Notes: generated by a model not told the origin, from the letters alone. A stretch of 6,691 nt of DNA from DATEZO01 sp035255485 (GCA_035255485.1 DATEZO010000139.1:1-6691), one strand, 5' to 3'. Numbered from the stretch's first letter, positions 1 through 6,128 are shown. Numbers and translations are program-made.

Positions 1-1242
1 GAAAACCTGGACGCAAAAAAACAGTTGTTCAGCGCGCTCGAAAGCATCGTCGCGTCAGACGTCATCCTGGCCAGCAATACCTCATCGCTGCCGGTAACCG
101 CCATTGCCGCGGGCCTGAATCATCCGGAACGGGTGGTCGGCTTTCACTTTTTCAATCCGGTACCGCTGATGAAAATCGTCGAAGTCATCGGCGGCCTGCT
201 GAGCGCGCCGGAGATGATCGATTACATGGTCGCGCTCGGCCGGCACTGGGGCCATACCGCTATCCGTGCCAAGGATACGCCGGGCTTTGTCGTGAATCAT
301 GCCGGGCGCGGCTACATTACCGAAGGCCTGCGCCTGCTGGCGGAAGGCGTCGCGGCGGTGCCCGCGCTGGATCGCATCCTGCGCGACACCGCCGGTTTCC
401 GCCTCGGCCCGTGCGAGTTGCTGGACCTGACCGGTCTCGATGTCTCGCATCCGGTGATGGAATCGATCTATCACCAGTATTACGAAGAGCCGCGCTTCCG
501 CCCGCAGCCCTTGACGCGCCAGATGCTGACCGCCGGGCTGTTCGGCAAGAAGGCCGGGCGCGGCTTCTACCGCTACGACAAGGACAGCAGGCAGGAGCCG
601 GTCCCCGAGCCGGTGCCGGCAGCGCAGCGCCCTTCGCTGGTCTGGCTGAGCCGCGCCCGCCCGCAACTGGCGGAACGGATTGCGACGCTGATCGCCGATG
701 CCGGTTTCGCCTTGGAAAGCGGCGAGCGCCCGAGCGACCACGCGCTGTGCATCGTCACGCCGCTGGGCGACGACGCCACCGCCTGCTGTGTGCGCGAAAA
801 TCTCGATGCCCGGCGCACGGTCGGCATCGAAGCATTGTTCGACCTTTCCCGGCGACGTGTCGTGATGACCACCCCGGCCACCGAGGCCAACTGGTGCGCC
901 ATGGCGTGCGGCCTGTTCGGCGCGACCGGCATTCCGGTCAGCGTGATCCGCGACAGTGCCGGACTGGTGACGCAACGCGTGGTCGCACACCTCATCAACA
1001 TCGCCTGCGATATCGCGCAGCAAGGGATTGCCGACCCGCTCGACATCGATCGCGCCGTTACGCTTGGACTCGGCTATCCGCTCGGGCCGCTGGCGTGGGG
1101 CGACACCATCGGACCGCACACCGTGCTGGCTATCCTGGACAAGCTGCAGCAACACACCGGCGATCCGCGCTATCGCGCCAGTCCATGGCTGCAACGGCGC
1201 GCATTGCTGGGATTGTCCCTGCATCAGGCAGAAATTGGGTAA
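1..1242 (+). CDS. 3-hydroxyacyl-CoA dehydrogenase, PaaH-like (5' end cut by window)
   Basis: NAD-dependent oxidation of a 3-hydroxyacyl-CoA to the 3-ketoacyl-CoA, as in beta-oxidation or the phenylacetyl-CoA pathway (3-hydroxyadipyl-CoA). The frame is open from base 1, so the TTG at 25 is not the real start. The 413 visible residues lack roughly the first 90, which carry most of the Rossmann fold. Visible: the ASNTSSLPVTAIA segment; GFHFFNPVPLMKIVEVIGG with the catalytic His (visible residue 49) and the Glu 12 residues later (61); TPGFVVNH with the substrate-site Asn (99). A first C-terminal helical domain follows, ending in LFGKKAGRGFYRY, then a linker region and a second, shorter 3HCDH domain with GYPLGPLAWGD. 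This two-domain form of about 500 residues is that of PaaH-type enzymes, and its C-terminus (DPRYRASPWLQRRALLG) resembles PaaH. The exact substrate cannot be fixed, so no symbol is given. It converges on thrH. Confidence 0.93.
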   Translation, partial: ENLDAKKQLFSALESIVASDVILASNTSSLPVTAIAAGLNHPERVVGFHFFNPVPLMKIVEVIGGLLSAPEMIDYMVALGRHWGHTAIRAKDTPGFVVNHAGRGYITEGLRLLAEGVAAVPALDRILRDTAGFRLGPCELLDLTGLDVSHPVMESIYHQYYEEPRFRPQPLTRQMLTAGLFGKKAGRGFYRYDKDSRQEPVPEPVPAAQRPSLVWLSRARPQLAERIATLIADAGFALESGERPSDHALCIVTPLGDDATACCVRENLDARRTVGIEALFDLSRRRVVMTTPATEANWCAMACGLFGATGIPVSVIRDSAGLVTQRVVAHLINIACDIAQQGIADPLDIDRAVTLGLGYPLGPLAWGDTIGPHTVLAILDKLQQHTGDPRYRASPWLQRRALLGLSLHQAEIG

Positions 1243-1533
1243 TTTTATACAGCAGCCAGTATTTTTAAATACCCGCGCATTCATTGCGAAAACAATGGTA
1301 TTTTTACCTATACTCCCCTACTCCATGAAATGGTGGGGGAATTGCCGGATACGCCATCATGCCGCCGTTGCCGTAGCCAACCACGTGCCACTCCATCATG
1401 GCGATGAACGGCGCGCCTTGGCAAGCGCGTAAGCTGCATGCCGCATATGCGCTGTTTTTGAGCAGAGGCTCCGAGCACGTATCTGGCACCCCGCCCGGCA
1501 GCGTCAAGCCGGGGCGGGAATTCAATCACCTCC
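1243..1533. other. Convergent intergenic region, no confident gene
   Basis: This is the gap between the stops of the dehydrogenase gene (+) and thrH (-). The left third is AT-rich compared with its surroundings. It has two small palindromes, GTATTTTTAAATAC (1259-1272) and GGTATTTTTACC (about 1297-1308), either of which could help end the plus-strand transcript; neither is a classic stem plus U-tract. A sigma70-like pair on the plus strand, TTGCGA (1284-1289) and TATACT (1309-1314), has a poor 19-nt spacer and no gene behind it. CGCATATGCG (1442-1451) is a perfect 10-bp palindrome followed by CTGTTTTT. The thrH-proximal hairpin is listed separately. Overlapping open frames on both strands here look non-coding. 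Confidence 0.6.
1490..1518 (-). terminator. GC-rich stem-loop just downstream of thrH
   Basis: CCCGGC (1494-1499) pairs with GCCGGG (1508-1513) around an 8-nt loop. The stem extends by four more pairs (1490-1493 with 1515-1518) if G1514 is bulged, giving about 10 bp of almost pure G/C. It begins about 16 nt after the thrH stop on the minus strand, which fits a transcript end or 3'-stabilising structure. No U-run follows it on the minus strand, so it is not a canonical Rho-independent terminator. Confidence 0.35.
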
Positions 1534-2154
1534 CTAGCTTGGCGTCGCGATCCTGGCCGAGGCCTCGGAAATGGCGGTGCGCAACTGGCCATAATCGCGT
1601 GTCACGGGAAATTGCGGAAACTCGGCGATGACGTTATCGGGCGGGCAGAAAAAGATGCCGGCATCGGCTTCTTTCAGCATGGAGGTATCGTTGTAAGAAT
1701 CGCCAGCGGCAATGGTCTTGAAATTAAGCGTCCTGAAGGCGGCCACTGCGGCGCGCTTCTGGTCCGGCATGCGCAGACGATAGCCCACTATGTAGCCTTT
1801 GTCATCAACCTCAAGGCTGTGACAGAACAGGGTTGGCCAGGCCAGTTGGCGCATGAAAGGCTGGGCGAATTCGTTAAAGGTGTCGGACAGAATCACCACC
1901 TGGAAGCGCTCGCGCAGCCAGCCGACGAATTCGTTCGCACCGGGCAGCGGGCCCATGCTGCCGATTACCTTCTGGATATCCGGAAGACCGAGCTTATGCT
2001 GGCGCAGGATATCGATGCGATAGCGCATCAGTTTGTCGTAGTCCGGCTCATCGCGTGTCGTCATGGACAACTCGGCAATGCCGGTGCACCTGGAAAACTC
2101 GATCCAGATTTCGGGGACCAAGACCCCTTCAAGATCGAGGCAAACGATGTGCAT
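1534..2154 (-). CDS. thrH: ThrH: phosphoserine phosphatase / homoserine phosphotransferase
   Basis: A cytoplasmic HAD-superfamily enzyme of 206 aa, the usual length for ThrH. In Pseudomonas, ThrH hydrolyses phosphoserine and can transfer its phosphate to homoserine, linking serine and threonine metabolism. HAD motif I is CLDLEGVLVPE near the N-terminus: nucleophile Asp7, with Glu9 replacing the usual second Asp, a ThrH hallmark. Motif II is VILSDTF (Ser90-Asp91), the motif III lysine is probably Lys133 in DQKR, and motif IV is GDSYNDTSML (Asp152, Asp156). Stretches such as WLRERFQVVILSDTF and IAAGDSYNDT match my memory of P. aeruginosa ThrH closely. The ATG at 2154 has a good ribosome site (GAGGAA, 2161-2166, 6-nt spacing). 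The gene is separated from the upstream B12 operon by about 485 bp containing an IS relic, so it probably has its own promoter. Confidence 0.96.
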   Translation of the reverse strand: MHIVCLDLEGVLVPEIWIEFSRCTGIAELSMTTRDEPDYDKLMRYRIDILRQHKLGLPDIQKVIGSMGPLPGANEFVGWLRERFQVVILSDTFNEFAQPFMRQLAWPTLFCHSLEVDDKGYIVGYRLRMPDQKRAAVAAFRTLNFKTIAAGDSYNDTSMLKEADAGIFFCPPDNVIAEFPQFPVTRDYGQLRTAISEASARIATPS

Positions 2155-2160
2155 GGATTC

Positions 2161-2166
2161 TTCCTC
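2161..2166 (-). promoter_or_regulatory. thrH ribosome binding site inside a small palindrome
   Basis: GAGGAA lies 6 nt before the thrH ATG. It sits within the 11-nt palindrome TTCCTCAGGAA (2160-2170 region) and overlaps the TGA (2165-2167) of the candidate upstream ORF. A ribosome finishing that ORF would therefore be placed on the thrH start region. It fixes the thrH start. Confidence 0.6.
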
Positions 2167-2218
2167 AGGAAACGCGAACCAACTCAGGTTTCGCGGGTTT
2201 GACGGCGTAGTGCGCCAT
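2165..2218 (-). CDS. Candidate 17-aa upstream ORF of thrH
   Basis: ATG at 2218 to TGA at 2165 encodes MAHYAVKPAKPELVRVS. It is too short for normal gene calling. Its stop overlaps the thrH Shine-Dalgarno sequence, as expected for a coupled leader ORF. Its ATG lies in the loop of a 12-bp inverted repeat (2203-2237). There is no good ribosome site before it, and the peptide has no run of Ser or Thr codons that would suggest classical attenuation. It may be a chance ORF. Confidence 0.2.
   Translation of the reverse strand: MAHYAVKPAKPELVRVS
2173..2195. repeat. Inverted repeat 1 upstream of thrH
   Basis: CGCGAACC (2173-2180) pairs with GGTTTCGCG (2187-2195) with one bulged T and a 6-nt loop. 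It sits directly before the thrH ribosome site. Confidence 0.55.
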
Positions 2219-2237
2219 TTTTGTCCGCACTATGCCG
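2203..2237. repeat. Inverted repeat 2: 12-bp arms, 11-nt loop
   Basis: Arms CGGCGTAGTGCG (2203-2214) and CGCACTATGCCG (2226-2237) are complementary at 11 of 12 positions. The exception is a G-T wobble in plus-strand RNA and an A-C mismatch in minus-strand RNA. The loop carries a T-run on the plus strand. It could be an operator, a leader stem, or an end sequence of the nearby IS relic. Confidence 0.65.
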
Positions 2238-2242
2238 AATTA

Positions 2243-2261
2243 CGCGACAGTCATTGTCGCG
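2243..2261. repeat. Inverted repeat 3: perfect 7-bp stem
   Basis: CGCGACA (2243-2249) and TGTCGCG (2255-2261) are perfectly complementary around a 5-nt loop. No T-run follows immediately on either strand, so it is not an obvious terminator. Confidence 0.6.
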
Positions 2262-2280
2262 GCCACTTTTCATGCTGCTC

Positions 2281-2294
2281 GCCTTTTTCAAGGC
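2281..2294. repeat. Inverted repeat 4: 5-bp stem, tetraloop
   Basis: GCCTTTTTCAAGGC forms a perfect 5-bp stem; on the minus strand the loop is GAAA, a stable tetraloop. It lies at the end of the IS5-like relic. Confidence 0.45.
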
Positions 2295-2490
2295 ATTCCC
2301 GGGCGAATTTCGCGCCGCCTGACCCATTGACGATGTGCCAGCCAGGCAAGGAAAACCGCACATCGAGCGGTGCATCGTTCCCGGGGGAGGCAATTGTAGC
2401 GCGTCTTGTTGTGCTTGAAGATGTTTTCGACGACATGAAACGGATGCCCGACGCGCGTTCTTGCTTGCGCATGGGACTTCCCGCAGGGCT
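2288..2490 (-). pseudogene. Relic of an IS5-family transposase, C-terminal fragment
   Basis: The minus-strand frame across 2387-2470 reads AQARTRVGHPFHVVENIF followed by KHNKTRYNCL. This matches the C-terminal block typical of IS5-family DDE transposases, ARVEHPFHVVKN...F.H.KTRYRGL, which carries the R-x3-E-x6-K signature. Here the catalytic Glu position is Gly (codon 2447-2449) and the Lys position is Glu (codon 2426-2428); each could arise by one base change from GAG and AAA/AAG. Similarity continues only by changing frame: LREV on the upstream side (about 2475-2489), and FSLPGWHIVN in another frame where FGLANLVIV-like sequence is expected. The N-terminal two-thirds, a start codon and recognisable terminal repeats are absent. 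This is a dead fragment on the same strand as thrH and cobQ. Confidence 0.7.
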
Positions 2491-2639
2491 GCGTCCGGCT
2501 CTTGCGCCCTCCTCGGCCAGCGTTCCGATCAGCTGGCTTATTGCCTGCGGCGACCGTGGACAATGGCAGCGCTTCCGGCGCGATGACCGGCATGGCCGCA
2601 GCCCTGTTCTTGAATGCAGCGCAATACCGGCAAATTGCC

Positions 2640-4106
2640 TTACTGTCCATGCGCCAGACCCTTCCGCCCATGCAGATTCAGTGCCGCCAGCAGGCCGGCG
2701 CTGGCATCGGCAATGCGATCCAGGCTCTGCTCGCGCAATTGCGCCAGATCGACCGCGTTGTCCGTCTCCAGCCCGGCCCAGCGCAACAGCGCCGCCATCG
2801 CCTGTGGCGTATCGAACAACCCATGCAAATACGTGCCGAGCACCTGGTTGTCTTCCGAACGCGCGCCATCGGGGCGCGCGCCGATGTGGAAAGCCGGCCG
2901 CATCGTTGCTGGTCCATGCGACACGCCCATGTGAATTTCATAACCGCTGACCGTGGCATCGGCAAACGCACAACGGCCGCTGACTTGCGCCAGCATTTTG
3001 TCGTGCGCCAATTCGGTCTCCATGTCGAGCAGGCCCAATGCTTCCGATATCCCGGGCGCGCCTTCGATGCCATGCGGGTCGGCCACGATGCGTCCCAGCA
3101 TCTGGTAGCCGCCGCAGATTCCGATCAGCTTGCCGCCATAACGCAGATGCCTGTGCAACGCGGCCTGCCAACCCTGTTCAATCAGCCATGCGAGATCGGC
3201 GCGGGTGTTCTTGCTGCCTGGCAGGATGATCAGGTCGGCGGGCGGAATCGCCTGGCCCGGCCCGACAAAATGCAGGTCCACCTCGGGCTGCGCGCGCAAG
3301 GCATCGAAGTCGGTGTGGTTGCTGATCCTTGGCAGCACCGGCACCACGATGCGGAAACGGCCATGCGTCCGCTGCGCCGGCTGGATGGCATCTTCGGCAT
3401 CCAGGTATAAGCCGTGCAGGTAAGGCAGCACCGCCAGCACCGGCTTGCCGGTTTCCCGTTCCAGCCATTCCAGTCCCGACTCCAGCAAGCCGATATCGCC
3501 GCGAAAGCGGTTGATCACGAAGCCGACGATGCGCGCACGCTCGCTGGCGGACAGGCAGGCCAAGGTGCCGACGAAATGCGCAAACACGCCGCCACGGTCA
3601 ATGTCGGCGACCAGGATCACCGGGCAGTCGACCGCTTCGGCAAAGCCCATGTTGGCAATATCGCGCTCGCGCAGGTTGATTTCAGCCGGGCTGCCGGCGC
3701 CTTCGACAATGACCGCTTCGTGAGCCGCGGCCAGCCGGGCGTAGGACTGCAGTACCGCCTGCATCGCCACCGTCTTGTATTGATGGTAGTCACGCGCATG
3801 CATGTCGGCGCGCACCTTGCCATGCACGATCACCTGCGCACCGGTATCGCTCGATGGCTTCAGCAATACCGGATTCATGTCGGTATGCGGCGCCAGGCCG
3901 GCCGCCTGCGCCTGCAAGGCCTGGGCGCGGCCGATTTCGCCGCCGTCGATGGTGACCGCGCTGTTCAACGCCATGTTTTGCGGCTTGAAAGGAACCACCC
4001 TGACGCCTTCGCGTGCCAGCAGGCGGCACAGGGCGGCGACCACGGTGGTCTTGCCGGCGTCGGAAGTGGTGCCTTGCACCATCAATGTGGAATAGGGAAA
4101 TTTCAT
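2640..4106 (-). CDS. cobQ: Cobyric acid synthase (CobQ/CbiP)
   Basis: A cytoplasmic, ATP- and glutamine-dependent amidotransferase that amidates carboxylates b, d, e and g of adenosylcobyrinic acid a,c-diamide to give adenosylcobyric acid. It has 488 aa, normal for the family. The N-terminal ATP-binding synthetase domain has LMVQGTTSDAGKTTVVAALC (P-loop, residues 8-27), PFKPQNMALNS (39-49), VEGAGSPAEINL (134-145) and DIDRGGVFA (168-176). The C-terminal class I glutaminase-like domain has LPGSKNT (295-301), the nucleophile Cys331 in GICGGYQMLG, SGYEIHMG (387-394) and His428 in GTYLHGLFD. The ATG at 4106 overlaps the stop of the preceding small ORF as ATGA. There is no strong ribosome site of its own before the start, so translation is probably coupled. 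It is the last gene of the operon in this window. Confidence 0.98.
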   Translation of the reverse strand: MKFPYSTLMVQGTTSDAGKTTVVAALCRLLAREGVRVVPFKPQNMALNSAVTIDGGEIGRAQALQAQAAGLAPHTDMNPVLLKPSSDTGAQVIVHGKVRADMHARDYHQYKTVAMQAVLQSYARLAAAHEAVIVEGAGSPAEINLRERDIANMGFAEAVDCPVILVADIDRGGVFAHFVGTLACLSASERARIVGFVINRFRGDIGLLESGLEWLERETGKPVLAVLPYLHGLYLDAEDAIQPAQRTHGRFRIVVPVLPRISNHTDFDALRAQPEVDLHFVGPGQAIPPADLIILPGSKNTRADLAWLIEQGWQAALHRHLRYGGKLIGICGGYQMLGRIVADPHGIEGAPGISEALGLLDMETELAHDKMLAQVSGRCAFADATVSGYEIHMGVSHGPATMRPAFHIGARPDGARSEDNQVLGTYLHGLFDTPQAMAALLRWAGLETDNAVDLAQLREQSLDRIADASAGLLAALNLHGRKGLAHGQ

Positions 4107-4249
4107 GCGTGCCGCACTCGGATTTCATGCCAGCGTTGAAGGATCGCGGCGATCTGCGGCAAGCCCTCGCGGCTCGCTGCCGGTTCCGGCGACGGGATGG
4201 CGGTCGATATGATCTCGGTGCCCAGGCAAACGATGCGTTGACAACTCAC
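4103..4249 (-). CDS. Candidate 48-aa protein between btuF and cobQ
   Basis: A small ORF with GTG start at 4249 and TGA at 4103. I do not recognise the family. The product starts MSCQRIVCLGTEIISTAI and ends ILQRWHEIRVRHA. It has two N-terminal cysteines, a Pro/Ala-rich middle and a basic, possibly helical C-terminus, with no signal peptide or membrane span. Support for translation: AGGGG (4259-4263) 9 nt before GTG; a start only 2 nt after the btuF stop; an ATGA overlap with cobQ, whose own ribosome site is weak; and about three-quarters G/C at third codon positions, like the neighbours. It could encode a small cobalamin-related protein, be the tail of a lost gene, or serve only to carry ribosomes from btuF to cobQ. 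The 145-bp gap is otherwise unexplained in an operon where all other genes overlap. Confidence 0.5.
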   Translation of the reverse strand: MSCQRIVCLGTEIISTAIPSPEPAASREGLPQIAAILQRWHEIRVRHA

Positions 4250-4251
4250 TT

Positions 4252-5130
4252 TTATTTTCCCCTGCGCTTGCGCGCCAGTTCCAGCCGTTCGCACAATTGC
4301 GCCGCACCGGCGATGATGCGCGGGCCGGATCGATTCATCAGATCGCCGTCGAGCGCGAACAGGTTGTCGCGCCGCACCGCAAGCATGCCTGGATACTTTT
4401 TCCAGAGTTCGATGCCGCTGACAGCCTGATCCTGCCGGTCGCCGCTGACGATCGCTTCCGGGTTTTCCTGCAATACCGCTTCGTACGTGATACTGGGCGC
4501 GGCCAGCGCCAGCGTACCGAAAATATTTTCACCGCCGCAGATACGGATCGCGTCGCTGACGATATGGCTTTGGTTCAAGGTGTACAGCGGCCGGTCCCAC
4601 ACCTGGTAGAACACGCGTACCAACGGACGGTTGCGGTAACGCGCGACCAGGCTGTCCACCTGCTGCCGCAGTACTGCCGCAGCAGGGGCCGCCTGCGATT
4701 CGGTGCCCATTAATTTTCCCAGCCGCATTACGGCATCCGGAATATCGTCGAGCTTGCGCGGTTCGCTATAGAACAGCGGAATGCCGAGCTTGCGCAACTG
4801 CTCCATCTGGCGCAACGAGGCGTTGTGGCGCCACACCACCAGCAGGTCGGGCTTGAGCGCCAGCAACCGTTCAATGTCGACCTGGCGGTTGTCGCCCACG
4901 CGTGGAATATCGCGGGCCGCCGGCGGATAGTCGCTGTACTGCACGGTGCCGACGATGCGCCCGGCGCCGCCCGCGGCGAACAGCATTTCAGTCGCATGCG
5001 GCGCGAGCGATACCACCCGCTGCGCCGGCTGCGCGAGCACGACAGTGTCGCCAAGGTCGTCGCGCACGCTGATCGCGGCGTGCGCCTGCGCAACAAACGC
5101 GCAGGCGAGAATAAGCAAATGCCACTTCAT
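4252..5130 (-). CDS. btuF: Cobalamin/corrinoid ABC transporter substrate-binding protein (BtuF-like)
   Basis: A periplasmic binding protein that captures B12 or corrinoids for a BtuCD-type ABC importer; no permease or ATPase gene lies in this window. From the ATG at 5130 it has 292 aa. The frame can be extended nine codons upstream, but GGAGG at 5138-5142 (7-nt spacing) and the signal peptide place the start at MKWHLL. The signal peptide is about residues 1-18 (LLILACAFVAQAHA, cleavage likely after AHA). The Cys at 10 lies too early for a convincing lipobox. The Fe/B12 periplasmic-binding domain has RVVSLAPHATEMLFAAG (38-54), VGDNRQVDIERLLALKPDL (78-96), FYQVWDRPLYTLN (174-186) and CGGENIF (198-204). 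These BtuF-type features and the B12 gene context argue against a siderophore binder. The ATG overlaps the cobD stop (ATGA). Confidence 0.93.
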   Translation of the reverse strand: MKWHLLILACAFVAQAHAAISVRDDLGDTVVLAQPAQRVVSLAPHATEMLFAAGGAGRIVGTVQYSDYPPAARDIPRVGDNRQVDIERLLALKPDLLVVWRHNASLRQMEQLRKLGIPLFYSEPRKLDDIPDAVMRLGKLMGTESQAAPAAAVLRQQVDSLVARYRNRPLVRVFYQVWDRPLYTLNQSHIVSDAIRICGGENIFGTLALAAPSITYEAVLQENPEAIVSGDRQDQAVSGIELWKKYPGMLAVRRDNLFALDGDLMNRSGPRIIAGAAQLCERLELARKRRGK

Positions 5131-6128
5131 GACAACGCCTCCGGCCTGCGCGACCACGCATCGAGCGCTCGTTGCAGGCGCTGCCAGCCAGCCTCATCCG
5201 GCGGCAGGCCGAGCCGTATGCCGCACGCCTTGCCGACGAACAGGCGTACCCAGATGCCGTGCTCGGCCATGTGGCGGTGATACGCTTGCGGCCGTGATTG
5301 CGGCCACCATTGGAACAACGCAGTACCGCTGGAATGGATTGCATGACTTGCCAACAGTTGCTGCAAGCGTTTTCCGGAATGCTGCAATTGCACCCGCATC
5401 GCATCCTGCCAGGCGCGATCGCGCAATGCCGCGCTGCCGATGTCCTGCGCCGGGCCGCTCACTGGCCAGGGACCGATGAGGTCGGCAAGTTCCCTCAATA
5501 ATGACTCTTCCGCTGCGACGAAACCCAGACGCAGCCCGGCCAGGCCGAAGAATTTGCCGACCGAACGCAGTACGATCAGGCCCCGGCGGCCACTCCAGTG
5601 CGCAACGCTCGCCTGCGGCGCGACATCGCCGAATGCCTCATCGACGACTAGCCAGCCACCACGCGCGGCCAGGCATTGCGCCCAAGCCAGCAGCAACTCG
5701 GGCGCGACCATTGTGCCGGTGGGATTATTCGGATTGCATACGACCATGACTTCGGCCTCATCGAGATTCTGTTCCAGCCGCTCGTAGGGAACTTCGCGCA
5801 CCGCGTGTCCGGCCTGTGTCCAGGCATGCGCATGTTCCGCATAGGAAGGCGCTGATACCACCACACGTGCACGTGCACGCACGCGCGGCAAGGCCTGGAT
5901 TGCAGCCTGCGTGCCGGCTACCGGCAGCATGTGCGGCGCGCCGTAGTAATCCTGCGCCGCCATCACCAGCGCCGGGTCGGACTCCGGCAAGCGATGCCAT
6001 GCATGGGCTGGCGGTGCGGGCACCGGATACGGCTGCGGATTGATTCCGGTCGACAGGTCGAGCCAATCTTCCAGCGGCCGGCCGAAACGAATCGCCGCCT
6101 CGCGCAGATTGCCGCCATGTTCAAGCAT
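5127..6128 (-). CDS. cobD: L-threonine-O-3-phosphate decarboxylase (CobD; cobC in Pseudomonas naming)
   Basis: A PLP enzyme that decarboxylates L-threonine 3-phosphate to (R)-1-amino-2-propanol O-2-phosphate, the arm linking the corrin ring to the nucleotide loop. It is cytoplasmic, with fold-type I aminotransferase architecture close to histidinol-phosphate aminotransferase, and 333 aa from the ATG at 6128. The N-terminus HGGNLREAA and LDLSTGINPQPYP is typical of CobD. VCNPNNPTG (residues 130-138), VVDEAF (161-166), the PLP lysine in RSVGKFFGLAGLRLGF (Lys192) with its nearby Arg, and GIRLGLP with the substrate-carboxylate Arg (305) are all present. A TTG five codons upstream is possible, but GAAAGGA (6135-6141) is spaced 6 nt from the ATG at 6128. 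It overlaps cbiB by 8 nt and btuF by 4. The symbol cobD is used in some species for cbiB, so check names when comparing. Confidence 0.95.
   Translation of the reverse strand: MLEHGGNLREAAIRFGRPLEDWLDLSTGINPQPYPVPAPPAHAWHRLPESDPALVMAAQDYYGAPHMLPVAGTQAAIQALPRVRARARVVVSAPSYAEHAHAWTQAGHAVREVPYERLEQNLDEAEVMVVCNPNNPTGTMVAPELLLAWAQCLAARGGWLVVDEAFGDVAPQASVAHWSGRRGLIVLRSVGKFFGLAGLRLGFVAAEESLLRELADLIGPWPVSGPAQDIGSAALRDRAWQDAMRVQLQHSGKRLQQLLASHAIHSSGTALFQWWPQSRPQAYHRHMAEHGIWVRLFVGKACGIRLGLPPDEAGWQRLQRALDAWSRRPEALS
5138..5142 (-). promoter_or_regulatory. btuF ribosome binding site, sets the start
   Basis: GGAGG, 7 nt before the ATG at 5130 and inside the last codons of cobD. It supports the shorter btuF start over the longer open frame that begins at 5157. 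Confidence 0.75.

Larger units (their letters stand above)
2155..2639. other. 485-bp gene-free region between cobQ and thrH
   Basis: The thrH-proximal part (2173-2294) holds four inverted repeats and a possible short upstream ORF. The middle (about 2288-2490) is a decayed IS5-type transposase fragment. In 2491-2639 I recognise nothing beyond a small palindrome, GGCAAATTGCC (2629-2639), next to the cobQ stop, which has no U-run. A weak -10-like TACAAT lies at 2393-2398 on the minus strand with no convincing -35, so the thrH promoter is not located. No cobalamin riboswitch (B12 box) was seen on either strand. Confidence 0.6.

Noticed and set aside
82..1284. A 400-codon open frame on the minus strand opposite the dehydrogenase gene
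   Set aside because: It is a mirror of GC-rich codon bias. Its product has no recognisable domain, whereas the plus strand carries clear 3HCDH catalytic motifs.
1523..1534. Plus-strand CAATCACCTCCC resembling the 3' end of 16S rRNA
   Set aside because: No other rRNA sequence adjoins it. The match is simply the complement of a Shine-Dalgarno-like sequence on the minus strand.
2155..2640. A cobalamin riboswitch between cobQ and thrH
   Set aside because: I found no B12 box or the usual conserved core on either strand. thrH is not an expected B12-riboswitch target, and the middle of the gap is explained by a transposase relic.
2208..2640. An intact insertion sequence with terminal repeats and target duplication
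   Set aside because: Only a C-terminal transposase block is recognisable. The inverted repeats at 2203-2261 are local hairpins, not a pair of element ends, and no target-site duplication was found.
2502..4139. Long plus-strand frames (2502-3410 and 3414-4139) opposite cobQ
   Set aside because: The minus strand encodes full-length CobQ with all motifs. The plus frames give low-complexity Arg/His/Gln/Ala-rich products without domains.
5131..5157. A nine-codon longer N-terminus for btuF
   Set aside because: The extension would spoil a good signal peptide and lies over a well-placed GGAGG that serves the ATG at 5130.
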